Made by a program: the position numbers and the translations under genes | Notes under the pieces: generated by a model | Database searches by the model: none | What the model saw: the letters and a program-made list of their open reading frames with translations, nothing else | What the model was told of the DNA's origin: nothing | From: Pycnococcus provasolii | Lineage: Eukaryota > Chlorophyta > Pseudoscourfieldiophyceae > Pseudoscourfieldiales | Length of the DNA: 64,000 nt | NCBI GenBank assembly: GCA_049487715.1 | Contig: CP150546.1 | Coordinates: forward strand, 1,178,001-1,242,000 | Reading direction: 5' to 3' | Shown here: one piece after another, positions 50,301 through 61,000 of the stretch | Layout of the letters: the number at the start of each line of letters is the position of its first letter | How positions within the stretch are numbered: the first letter of the stretch is position 1

Positions 50301-50935
50301 GCTCGTCCTTGCGGTATGCTGCCCCCGTCGCTATTTCGCGTTGGTGCGGGTGCCGATGCTTCTGATCCTGCCCTGCTTCCTCCTGAAGCCGAGTCGTTCG
50401 CCGCTCTTTTTCGCGTGCTTTCGTTGCCTCTTTGTGTTGCCGCTTGGTGTGCCTGCGTAGGCTGCGCTGCTGCTGCTGCTGCTGCTGCTCCAGCAGGCGG
50501 TGGCGGTGGCGGTGCTGTTGCTGCTGCCGACCCTGAAGCAAAGTGTTGGCTGCTGCTGCTATGGTGCGGCATCGCGTGTTTTGCTGCTGCTGCTGCTCCA
50601 CCTCCTCCTCCTCCTCTGCTAACTGGTGGTTGGGTGTGCGCCACTCCAACTGCTGCTGCACCTGGCTGTGAGTTATAGGTAGCAGCTGCCGCAGGAAGGT
50701 GAGGTGCCGATGACGAGAACTCGCCGCCAGATGAACCAGCGCCTGATGCTAGTGCCCCTGCCCCTGCCCCCGAGTCCGGCGACCCCGAACCCTCAGGGAC
50801 AGGACCCGGTACGCCACCAAAGGTATGACCAGGTCCGTATCCGTTCATGTTCATGTTCATGGGCGGCATAGATACAGGTACCTGCTGCTGTGAGGGGGGT
50901 GGAGGGCCATTGTCCCCGCCGGGCATCGGCACCAT
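47321..50935 (-). CDS. MORN-repeat protein with long charged coiled coil
   Basis: 1204 residues from the first in-frame ATG at 50935 (MVPMPGGDNGPPPP); the frame stays open further upstream into a duplicated segment but without ATG. The N-terminus is Pro/Gly/Ala-rich with polyalanine runs. Residues about 280-555 contain eleven or twelve MORN repeats of about 23 residues, for example GHGECVWPNGDRYQGEFSGD and GFGRLVWAAGDVYDGRWQSG. Residues about 700-830 are an extreme Glu/Lys/Arg helix (EAERKKKREREKWESKKAKE). The tail is Ala/Ser/Pro-rich and low-complexity with GGGGIWGWGWGGGGGG. MORN repeats bind phospholipid or act as scaffolds near membranes and basal bodies; exact role unknown. It is divergent with the WW/IQ gene. 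Confidence 0.8.
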   Translation of the reverse strand: MVPMPGGDNGPPPPSQQQVPVSMPPMNMNMNGYGPGHTFGGVPGPVPEGSGSPDSGAGAGALASGAGSSGGEFSSSAPHLPAAAATYNSQPGAAAVGVAHTQPPVSRGGGGGGAAAAAKHAMPHHSSSSQHFASGSAAATAPPPPPPAGAAAAAAAAQPTQAHQAATQRGNESTRKRAANDSASGGSRAGSEASAPAPTRNSDGGSIPQGRAGPLRDDGPAPVGDVSSATATKPPPPQNNVDPPNCNNSTTAGNKGDAASHGASLAPPTPAAPAVLSSTEGWTTLEDGSRYKGQIGGDGKREGHGECVWPNGDRYQGEFSGDVREGQGSYVWTNGNQYRGSWSRGERDGKGVMVWLNGDIYTGSWRQGKRHGQGVCKYAKGTVRLHSGDWADDRPHGEVEVVDRDGSRYKGGWAAGKKEGFGRQQLASGEVYEGGWKGGWRDGHGTCIWPNGDRYEGEWKEGRKDGFGRLVWAAGDVYDGRWQSGLKEGRGRLTWPNGDTYDGEWRADKREGWGTYTYAFEGDVWEGEWKANRRHGSGTLTKADGRVIRGAWERDRRVSRDSSTRSRLAARLARTNASEGGKDASAAAAAVDGDPPALPASSAPAFTSAAVANGGTPRRRGGPGAGAAGDALDNGDAPPMSAPASAPNDDDDDEIGDPVVAAAPPPPLADDAPSGSRPGSAGSAGAGGGSSARGKDRADADAVAAALLEEEEAAEKKRVAEAEERKKAEAERKKKREREKWESKKAKEREAKERELALKREAEEKARREEERQRKRKEEERLRRAAEEKQRRDDAERRRKEQVEAEKARKETEKRVKAEEEERKRVARKERRDPATAASPAAASPTSDAVAMPASVDAPNSKGAASSAQPRHAPAPAPPAAPSTTTSSSPSAAAAAATAAASVAAPAPLPAEAATASSAPPRAPEPKHQQLPATAAASAAAPSPPAPSSSQQTVAPGVLADSAPAGPASGAAAGAAAAAAAGGAQAAPGVGGGGIWGWGWGGGGGGDDMFGRGAIRSSFGPSTAGLYDAFGGSVPSSHATSMGSAGVFSPHGGDANRSAGPAAAASPSADAEPPSQLLQGLSLDFLDDMTGGGSPADNGNLGAGYGAPSAPVSSLGAFGAPPMAHHAAALFDAPGAPKASTAASGGAGASGTNGWRGTGADLGTFLPSGGSGYAEAPGVVDDAVPPGGRSAAPPGSYASRLKRG

Positions 50936-50962
50936 GGATGCTTTCTTTGGAACCTGGACCTG

Positions 50963-51285
50963 GAGGGGGCCCGGGGGGGGAGGAGGAGGGACTGGGACTG
51001 GGGGGGAGGAACCGGGAGGAAAGGCCCCCCAGCAAAGTGCCACCGGTATCCCCCTTTTTTTTTTTCACGGGGTTTATTTTCCTGCGATCGGATCGGTGTG
51101 GCCCTGTCAGGTTTCAGCTTCGGTGGTTCAGTTTACAGCTTCGGCCGCCTGGTACTTCCTAGCTAGGGAAGAAAAGTAGTTCTTTAGAACCACATTCCCC
51201 GAAACCTAGGTTTCGGGAAGGGGGTTGGTGGGCTTGGGGTGGGAACCGGTATCCCCACCCTCCCTAGGTGGGCCTTGGTGTTGCT
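50963..51285. repeat. tandem segmental duplication, copy 1
   Basis: About 320 bases upstream of the MORN gene start, almost identical to the next copy. Includes GGGACTGGGACTGGGG, a T tract, GATCGGATCGGTGTGGCCCT and a perfect 20-base palindrome centred at 51207. Confidence 0.9.
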
Positions 51286-51600
51286 GAGGGGGCCCGGGGG
51301 GGGAGGAGGAGGGACTGGGACTGGGGGGGAGGAACCGGGAGGAAAGGCCCCCCAGCAAAGTGCCACCGGTATCCCCCTTTTTTTTTTTCACGGGGTTTAT
51401 TTTCCTGCGATCGGATCGGTGTGGCCCTGTCAGGTTTCAGCTTCGGTGGTTCAGTTTACAGCTTCGGCCGCCTGGTAGGGAAGAAAAGTTGTTCTTTATT
51501 AGAACCACATTCCCCGAAACCTAGGTTTCGGGAAGGGGGTTGGGCTTGGGTGGGAACCGGTATCCCCACCCCCCCTGGGCCTTGGTGTTGCTGAGGGGCT
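51286..51600. repeat. tandem segmental duplication, copy 2
   Basis: Second copy with small indels (TAGCTA missing, TTA inserted, a few G/T differences). The palindrome recurs centred at 51522. The first bases of a third copy (TTGCTGAGGGG) start near 51590. Confidence 0.9.
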
Positions 51601-52454
51601 CGGCCTCTCTGGCATTTGCATCTGGGCATCTGGGGGAAGAAGAAAGACGCTTCTTCTTCTTTGCTCGCTTCTTCTGGTCCTCTGCTTGGGATCCCCCTGT
51701 GAATTGGAATCGATAGAATCGGTCTACCCTTATGCACAGCTCACGCCTCTTGAGTCATGCATGAGCTAATAACCTTAACTCTTGGTCTAAGATACTAAAG
51801 GTTTATGTGAAACTTAAGCTTTAGACAACGGTGTTTCGTGAGCTCACACAACCCTACGATAGTCTACAGTAAGGTCCTTTCATCCAAGGGCTTTCCGCAA
51901 TCCGCATCAGCCGAAGGAGCTAGGAATAGCCAAAGGGCAAAGCTATTCGTTTCCGTTGCTGAAGGCCTGAAGGCCTGAAAGACAAACTCCAAACGAATAA
52001 CGACACGGCTGAACGGTGTGACCGGGAAGTCCCCTCTGGGCTCTGACATCTGATAATACTGGGAATAGGGAGTGGGAAGTGGGAACACCCCCCCTCAGCC
52101 CTGACCACCCCTGTGGGACGGGACCCCTACTCATAGTAGGTGGAGTGACTGCCCACTCCACTCACTCGTAAGTCCTACCTAGGGTAGAGAACTAGGAAGG
52201 AGGTGTGGCGGTGGGAGTGGAGATGCCCGACCAAATCGGCCGACCGACCGACCGACCACGAGGGGAAGGAAGGCTCAAGGCTAGTCCCTAGGCTGCTAGG
52301 CCCTCTCGCCCCCCGACCGGCCATCCCATACATAGTTCTTCCCCTACGGCAAAGCCGCGACCCCCACAGCGAGTCCCACAACGAACGTCGGTTGCCCCTC
52401 CGAGTCTCCCAGTCTCCCTCCCCCGCCCCACCGTCTTTCCCGTCCACCTTCGCT
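51601..52454. other. intergenic region of the MORN / WW-IQ divergent pair
   Basis: About 850 bases without a gene. It holds short repeats (CTGAAGGCCTGAAGGCCTG near 51960; CCGACCGACCGACCGACC near 52240) but no telomere-like tract. Confidence 0.5.
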
Positions 52455-53888
52455 ATGGCGACGCTGCTCTCCGCCATGCCCGCGCAGCAACCCCCGGGGG
52501 GTCCGAATAGCCGTCGCGTGCTCTCCTCAAGCTACAAAACCATGGACGCCGCCAAGGCGTACGTGCCGTCGAACATGCAAGGCCACGGCACGCCGCTCTC
52601 TGCCGCTGCCCCCGGTGGACCCCTCCTGCAAATAGAAGCACCGCCGCTGCAAGCAGACTCCTCCACGGCAGCAGCAGGAGGTGGAGGAGGAGTGCGGTTC
52701 ACAAACCAAGGCGAGGAGGTGGAGGCGCCAGGAACGTCGCCGTCGCGGCCGGGGCCGTCGGGAAGAGACGTCGCGGCCGCCGCACGACGCCTGAACATTG
52801 ACCTCGTCTTCGACGCGGACCTGCTCGGCGTCGCGGAGGAGTTTCTCAAGGTGGCGTTGCCGCAAGGATGGGAGGAGTTCTACGACGACGAAGCACGCGC
52901 GTACTACCACCACGCGGAAAGCGGGACGACGCAGTGGGCACACCCGCTCGAGGAGTACTACCGAGGCGTCGTGTTCATGAGAAAGGAGGGTGACGTGCAC
53001 CTCGAACAAAAGGCGAAGGACAGTCCGCCAACGCCAGAGGAAGTGCGCGAAATGGCCAAGTACTTTGGAATTCAAGCGCGAGACGAGGTGGAACTCATGG
53101 ACGTTGCCAAGGCGGCGGTGAACGCCCCGCTTCCGCCAGAGTGGGAGGAGTACGAAGACGACGACGGGGAGGTGTACTTCTACAACAAGCTGACGAAAAA
53201 GACGTCGGAGCACCACCCCCTCGACGGCTACTTCCTCGAGCTCGTCAGGCAAAGACGCGTCGAGCTGCTGAAGCGAACGAAGGAGGATAGGAACTACAAA
53301 CTCAGCGACTACGACCTGTTCGACGAAAGCTTTGTGCCACTGCCTTGGATGGAGTTCACGGACCCGAAGACGGGCAAGCACTACTACTACGACTTCACGA
53401 CGTCGGAGACGTGCTACCAGCACCCAAGCGAGCTCATCAGGGCGAAGCTCCGGCTACTCGCGGTCGTGCGCATGCAGGCTTGCTGCCGCGGGAACATGGT
53501 CAGGGCTGCAAACAAGAAGCTCGTCGAGTACCTAGCCGCCACCGCCATTCAGAGAAATTTCCGGGGATACCGAGCGAGAAAGGGAGTCGCGAAGAGCATT
53601 TCGCGACCTCTCGACGATGCCGCGACGAAAATCCAGGCGGTGTTCCGCGGCAAGGCGAGCCGCACGACCATCAAGCGAAGCAAGGAGGAGACGTCCGCAT
53701 TGCTGATCCAAGCGTACTGGAGAGGCGCGATCTCTCGGAAGCGCCTGCGCGAGCAGCACGAGCCGAATCTCAAGGGGTTCGGCGGACGCGCGGTGGCCCC
53801 CTTGCCCATGGACCTTGTTGCGGCGATGGACATGTTCGCGGCGATGATTCCCGATCGCGAGGAGGCTGTTTCGCTGACCGTGGTTTAA
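52455..53888 (+). CDS. WW-domain and IQ-motif protein (centriolar type)
   Basis: 477 residues from ATG at 52455 (MATLLSAMPAQQPPGG). A disordered start is followed by a WW domain near residues 134-168 (LPQGWEEFYDDEARAYYHH...TTQWAHP) of the kind found in CEP164, a second near 225-255 (LPPEWEEYEDDDGEVYFYN...EHHP, second Trp replaced by His) and a third WW-like segment near 295-324 (PLPWMEFTDPKTGKHYYYDF...CYQHP). Four IQ motifs follow between about 336 and 435 (for example ATAIQRNFRGYRARKG and ATKIQAVFRGKASR), which bind calmodulin or centrin-like proteins. It is probably a basal-body or cytoskeletal scaffold; that fits a lineage with a flagellate stage but is inferred. Confidence 0.75.
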   Translation: MATLLSAMPAQQPPGGPNSRRVLSSSYKTMDAAKAYVPSNMQGHGTPLSAAAPGGPLLQIEAPPLQADSSTAAAGGGGGVRFTNQGEEVEAPGTSPSRPGPSGRDVAAAARRLNIDLVFDADLLGVAEEFLKVALPQGWEEFYDDEARAYYHHAESGTTQWAHPLEEYYRGVVFMRKEGDVHLEQKAKDSPPTPEEVREMAKYFGIQARDEVELMDVAKAAVNAPLPPEWEEYEDDDGEVYFYNKLTKKTSEHHPLDGYFLELVRQRRVELLKRTKEDRNYKLSDYDLFDESFVPLPWMEFTDPKTGKHYYYDFTTSETCYQHPSELIRAKLRLLAVVRMQACCRGNMVRAANKKLVEYLAATAIQRNFRGYRARKGVAKSISRPLDDAATKIQAVFRGKASRTTIKRSKEETSALLIQAYWRGAISRKRLREQHEPNLKGFGGRAVAPLPMDLVAAMDMFAAMIPDREEAVSLTVV

Positions 53889-55061
53889 TTAAAATAACCT
53901 ACCCTACACACGAACAATAAAAATATAGTGGATTTATTTCCCATGCTATATATGGCCCACCCACCCATCTCCACCTCCCTGCAGTTTTGTTGTCTTGCCA
54001 TCGTGCTCCTGAACAACGTCAAGGTGAAAAGCGGTGCCCTGTTTCGATACAGTAAGAACTACGCACAGTACGTGCAAAACTTTGTGTGCGCACGCGTGTC
54101 TTGCGTCACAGACGTCACGCCTTCGGCTTCGTTTTCCGCCTTTTTCCTCCCCCCCCCCAACCCCCAAACGGACCGGGAGGCCGGTAACGAAAAGCCGAAC
54201 CCCGGAACGAGTTTGGCGCGCATATTTTTGGCAGGTGGCAGGCGGAGCGAGTTTCGCAGCCGTCCCGTCTGATGCGTGATGCAACGATGGTTTCGAAGTC
54301 GTCATTTTTGGCGGCTAAAAACGACGAGCTGTGAACAAGGCGAGGAACATGCGTTGATTGATTCTTCTTCCCGCCAGAGCTGGTAGTAAACGTCCCAGAA
54401 AGGCGGGTCCTCATCGATCGAGATTCGAGAGGGTTGATTTCGAGGGTTAACGGGACCCACCCAGAGACACAGGCAGAGACCTTTGATGGCCGCGGGACCT
54501 AATACAGACGAGCTCGGCCACTTGCAAAGACCCTCGCAAGTGGCAAGTGGCAAGGGGCAAGGGGCCGGGAAGGGAAGGGAAAGCAAGGACAGAGTAGAGT
54601 CTCTTGGACAGAGTCTGCTGCATCAATAACCTCAATAGTACTTCCTCGACCGGTGAAGAGTTGGTGAAATTAATTACAGGGACAATTCCCCCTGGAGGGC
54701 GATACCTATTGGCAGGCGTGAGAATTTTTTAATAGAGGGTATTCTCTCGTGCTCTCTCACGCACGCACCTGTTGTCGTCGCAGGCACACACAAACAGGGC
54801 GACCAATCACAGCCATCAATTGGGTTGCCTCGTGTCGCCTTAAGCTTTCACCTGGTTGGCTCTGTGGCCTTGTTGGCTCGTCCGGCTGGTTTTAAGCTGG
54901 TTGGCTCTGGGTCTGGTTCTTAAGGGAATACCGGCGTCGAGTCTCGAGTCTTGCTTGAGTTCTCTGCTTGGAAGGGAGGTCGTGCACGAGACGCACGAGA
55001 CGCACGCATACACGACTCTGGTATTGAGCTCTTGCTCGTTCAAGGAAGCGCTCGAAGCAGT
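53889..55061. other. intergenic region before the giant repeat gene
   Basis: About 1.2 kb with no convincing gene on either strand. Contains repeated GCAAGTGGCAAGTGGCAAGG near 54535-54560 and repeats of GGTTGGCTCTG near 54850-54910. The promoter of the giant gene must be here. Confidence 0.55.
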
Positions 55062-58000
55062 ATGGCGTCTTCGTCTACTCCTTCTCGGTCCTCGTCACTA
55101 CCGGCGTGGACTAACCCGGCGTGGACGCTCTCTGAAGAACTTCAACAACAACAACAACAACAAGGCAACGCGCGCAAGCTTTCGTCGAGAAGAAAACACG
55201 AACGACTAAGACAAGGCGACGCAGGTAGGACGTCGCGGCGAAACGATGTGCTCGTGGAGGAGTGCAGGCACGACAGAAGAGGCGGCGGACACGGTGCAGC
55301 TCGTGCACCGGACTGGGCGCAAACCGTGCCAGGCGCGAGAAGAGAGACTGCGCACGACGACGTGCACGCGCGAGATCTCGGGTGCGCAGGAGGAGGCAAG
55401 GCGGAGGATGAGCCGTGCCGGCGCTCGCCGCCCGCGCGCGCGACGACGTCGGCGAGATCTCGGCGTCAAAGAAGACACGCGCGTTCAGACGGCATTTCCG
55501 CCGTCACGCGAGGCGTGCTGTCCGCACTCGCTCTCGCGGCGCTGCCGCTGGGCGCGAACAACTACCCTGTGCTGATTGGGCCCGCGGGCGACGTCAACGT
55601 CGTCAGCCGAACAGACGTGAGCTTAAACCCCGCGAACCTCGTCAAAAGCACCAAGGCGCTCGAGTTTGCGAATGCAGATGGCGTCGGAAACGTTCGCATG
55701 GCCCCACAGGCGGCGGATGGCGCGCGCGGCAGCGACCTTACCATGAGCTCAGGTGCCGGCGGTGGGACCGCCGGGCCAGGAGCCGTGAGACTGCAGACAC
55801 CGACCAAGGGCAAGGTCACGCTCCGCGACGAGACGAGCTCAACGTCCGGAACGCAGACGGAGACGCTATCCAACGGCGTTCTGGAGCTGGACGCACAGCT
55901 GCTTCTCACGCGGTGCCTCGGATCGGGCGCGACTTGCCCGGCGGACGGGCGCACAATCACATCCGCGCGAACGACGGGCAGCAATGCCCCAGGCGTCGAC
56001 CTCGCTCTCGAGGCTGGTGCTGGCACAGGTGCGGGAAATCGCGGGTCGTTCATTGTTCGCGTGCCAACCACCGCGGCAAATCACGCCGCCAACGCAACGG
56101 GCATGCAGCCGATGGTGGAGGTCCTGCGCATGAGCGAGGAAACGCTGGGATCGAACCAGATTTCCGCCAACATTCGCGCGGACGTTAATGTGTACAATAG
56201 CACGGGCGGCACGCCGTTTCGCATCACGCAGACGACTGGTCAAGTCAACACGGATGGCCGCATCATTGGCACTCACCCAGAGTGGGCAAACTTCACCGAC
56301 CATACGCAGGGATCTGTGACCCTGAAGGGCGGCTTTTACGCTGAAGGTGCCTCGTTTGTGAACAACATCATCATGAGCAAAGCTTACGCTGGCACAGAAT
56401 TTTACCAGCTCACGAACGCTAACGTGATTGTCGACTTCTCCACAGAGCCGTTCTCGTTCATTCTGCCAGTTACTCTGACAGCGGATCGCGAGCTTATCAT
56501 TAATAACGCTGTGCAGGGAAGCATTTTTCACATTCTTCCCTTCGATGGAGGCTTCGATCTTAAGATTGCATGTTGCAACAGCAAGATCTCGTGCGCAAAC
56601 GAGTTTGTCACATTTCAATCGAAGAACACGGGCCTTCTCATGTGCAAAACGACAACGAAGGCGGTCAAGCTGGGCTTTGATCCAGGATTCGTCAGCGATG
56701 CACCACGCGACGATGCCATCTTTCTCTACTCGCAGAACCCGCTTGGTGGAATCCGCATCTGGAGCGGGATCGAAGCGACCATGTGCACGCAGGTAAGCCT
56801 TCTATCGATTCAGGCTGGTATCAATGGCGGCGGCAAGCTTGAGCTCCAAGCGGGGTGCAGAGGCATTTATCAGGACACCAGCGGCCCGGTCCAGATCAAG
56901 TCAACGGGATCCGGCGTCAGTGGTGACATCACACTTTGGACACCGGGCGGACGGGTCAGTCTCCGAAGTCAGAACCCTGCAGTCGATGCGATCAGTTTCA
57001 TTGCATGCAATACTGACACGAACGGAGACTGTGTCGTGAGCTCACCTGGTGGTATCGAGGCTGACGTGGGAACTGATGGCGTGATCGTCAAGAGTCTTGG
57101 CACCGTGTCCTTTTTCAGTCAGCACTACCCGAGCACATACCGAGTGATCTCAGACGATCCTGCGGACGACCTATCACTCATCCTTACGGGAGCGACGGAC
57201 AGCTCGGTCGTTCTAAAAAGCGAGGGAATAGGCATCGACGCGGTGCGTGCGGAGACTTCGGCCGGCGGTATCCTCCTCACGTCACTTGGCAACTCCGCCA
57301 CTGGAGATATTGACTTGCACGCAGTTCAGAAAAGTGTAAAAATACGCGGCGGAGAGGGTGTATCCGACGCCGTGTACATACACGCATCTACCGCCAATAC
57401 TGGAGGCATTTTCGCCGAGTCGGCTGGGCACATCTTGGTCAAGTCAACCGGTGCCGTGGGTGCCTCGGGCGACATCACCGTGCTCGCCGACGTCGCGAGC
57501 GTGAATATCGTCAGCAACGAAGGCGCCTCGGATGCGGTGAAGCTGCACGCAACGGCTGCGAACACTGGTGGCATTCTCGGGACGTCAGCTGGTCATATCA
57601 AGATGACAACCACTGGTGCCGCCGGAGGAGCGGGCGATATCACTCTCGACTCGACGCTCGCAAGTGTGCAGATTATCGGCCGCGAGGGTGTATCCGACGC
57701 CGTGTACATACACGCATCTACCGCCAATACTGGAGGCATTTTCGCCGAGTCGGCTGGGCACATCTTGGTCAAGTCAACCGGTGCCGTGGGTGCCTCGGGC
57801 GACATCACCGTGCTCGCCGACGTCGCGAGCGTGAATATCGTCAGCAACGAAGGCGCCTCGGATGCGGTGAAGCTGCATGCAACGGCTGCGAACACTGGTG
57901 GCATTCTCGGGACGTCAGCTGGTCATATCAAGATGACAACCACTGGTGCCGCCGGAGGAGCGGGCGATATCACTCTCGACTCGACGCTCGCAAGTGTGCA

Positions 58001-61000
58001 GATTATCGGCCGCGAGTGCGTTTCGGACGCCGTGTACCTATACTCGCCATGCGCGAACACCGGAGGCATTCACGCCGAGTCGGCTGGGCATATCAGACTC
58101 AAGACAACCGGTGCCGCAAATGGTCCGGGAGACATTACGATCGAGTCGACCGTTGCCAGCGTTAACATCATCGGCCACGAAGCTGTCCCCGATGCCGTGT
58201 ACATCAACACGCCGGCAGTCGACGCAGGTGGCATTCACGGGCAATCCGCAGGTACCATCAAAATGATAACGACAGGCACAGCAACATTTGGCGATATAAC
58301 ACTCCATTCAACATTATCTTCCGTCAACATGATTGGCTGCGAGGAAGCTCCAGACGCCATACGAATCCACGCATGCCATGCGGGTGGAGGAATTGATATT
58401 GACGCGGGTACCGCGGGAATCGACGCTCTCACCACAGGTCCGATTCAGTTTCGGAGCACAGGTGCTCAGCCACTCTCTGACGGCGATGTTACGCTGCGGA
58501 CTGACTTCGGATCTGCGAACATCATGGCTGGGGAGTGTGTTGCTGATGCAGTGCGCATTCTAACGGAATGCAATGACGGTGGCGGCATAGATATTGACAG
58601 CGGCACCGGCGGCATTCACGCAAAGTCGAAGAGTCACGCGACTCTAACCACGACGGGCTCGGCTGACCCTGAGGGCTTTGGCGACATCACGGTGCACAGC
58701 CAAAAAGCGAGCGTGCAGGTGATTGGCGGTGAGGCAGCTCCGGATGCCGTTCGTCTTCTTGCCGAGCATAAGAAAGGAGGCATCGACGTCGATGCTGGTC
58801 TTGGTGGCATCGACGTGGACAGCCAAAGCTTTATTCATATGGATGGTCGTGGCGTGCCAAGTCACTTCCAGGTACACTCGGACAGCAAGGACGACGATCT
58901 TATACTTGAGGTCTCTGGCAAAACGGATTCGAGCGTGATTGTGCAGTCTGACGGCACAGGAAATGACGCCGTGAAGATTCAAGCGACACACCGAAGAGGT
59001 GGTGTGGACATCTATGCCAACAAGGGAAATATCGACGCTCTATCGACAGGTCAGATAACGCTGACGACTGTGGAGGATGGCGGCGACAGTGACATCAAGG
59101 TGGAGGCTAGGAAGGCAAGCGTGCGTCTGATGAGCGGTGAACCAACAAGCGACGCGATTCGGCTGAATACGTACCACGACGAGGGAGGCATTGATATTGA
59201 CGCGGGGCGAGGTGGCTTTGACGTCGAAAGCGTGGGAGATGCTATGATTCAGAGCACGCGCAGCAGCGTGAACATTGACGGCGGCGAGCAGAGCGAGTCA
59301 GCAGTTTCAATCACCGCAAGTCATGCTGGTGGCGGTGTATCCGTGCAAGCTGGAACGTATGGTTCCGGCGCGATCGACATGGGGTCAGGCACTGGTGGAA
59401 TCAGCTTGTCAAGCACGGGAGCACTAGTGGGAGGATTTTACGGCGCGCTCGTCACTTCGTACGGATCGGCTGGAGGAATTGGTGACGTGACCATCGAAGC
59501 AAGTTTGGCTAGCGTTAACATTGACGGCGGCGAGAACATTGCCGACGCCGTTTCAATCGAAGCAAGCGCAAGCGACGGAGGCATCGTTGTTAACGCAGGC
59601 GTGCGTGGAAATGGAACGCTTGACGTCGACAGCGGCAAAGGTGGAATTGATGTGCAAAGTGCGGGTGGAATGGACCTACGCACACTTGATGGAAGGCTAG
59701 TGGCAAACTCTACGAATCATACATTACATGTGGATTCTAACAAGGAGGATGTCGATGCTCTGGTTCTTCGCGCGAGTGGCGCTGCGGGAGGTATCGATGT
59801 TGACAGTGGCACGGGTGGCATCGACGTGCAGTCAATGGGCGCCATGGATCTTCGCACGATGCACGGCGACATCACGGTGAATAGCACGGATCACTCAGTG
59901 CTAATCCAAAGTGTGGAGGATGTGAAGGATGCTATTAGCATGCAGGCTAGTCACCCAGCTGGTGGTATCGGCATGGAATCTGGAGCCGGAGGCATCGGAT
60001 TGCTCACAACTGGCGATATTGCTGTGCAGTCCACGCTGAAGAGTGTTAGTATTAGTGGAGGCGATGACGACACGGGAGCTGTGAGCATCGTCGCAACAAG
60101 CTTCACCGGTGGCGTTGCCATTCAGGCTGGCACACATGGAAGTGGTACAGTTGATATTGACAGTGGCACAGGGGGTATGTATCTATCCTCAACGGGTGCC
60201 GCACTTGGATCTTTCTATGGCGCTGCGATCACAAGCTACGGCGTTGCCGGTGCCACAGGAGACATTACACTTGAGGCGACGCTTGCCAGCGTAAATATCG
60301 ATGGCGGCGAAGCTGACGCAGCTGCGGTAAGTATTGAGGCAAGTAGCCCAAATGGCGGAATTAAAATGCAGGCTGGTGTCGACGGCGCCGGATCTATGGA
60401 CATCGACTCTGGATACGGTGGCATTGATGTGCAGTCGATGTCAACCCTGCACCTCAGAACACTGGAAGGACAGCTTACAATCAATAGTACTGATAATCGC
60501 GTCTACATGCAATCCAAGCAGCAGGCAGATGACGCTGTGAAAGTGCACGCATCGTCGATTCACGGCGGAGTGCACGCTCGAAGCGAGGGTAAAATGCTTC
60601 TCGAAACGATCACAGGTGACTTAGTCGTTGCATCAGAAAAGAATATCATCGTTGATTCAAAGCATGAAGTCACATCCGCAGTAAGTATTCTTGCAACTGC
60701 AGCTGGAGGAGGAATTGAGATAGCTGCGGGAACTCATGGATCAGGAGAAATTAGCATGGCCTCTGGTCTAGGTGGCACATACCTGAGTAGTACTGGTGCA
60801 TATGTTGGAGGATTTTATGGCGCCATCATATCATCGTACGGAAACCCAGGAGGCACGGGCGACATCTCGCTCCACAGCACGCTCGCGAGCGTGAACGTGC
60901 AGGCTGGCGAGGCGGATGCTGCGGCCGTGAGCATCGAGGCGTCGCACGACAAGGGCGGCGTGACGATCCAGGCGGCGACGCACGCGGCAGGTTCTGTGAC

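Noticed and set aside
51184-51391. Short frames in duplication copy 2 as separate genes
   Set aside because: They lack ATG starts and are copies of the upstream open stretch of the MORN gene.
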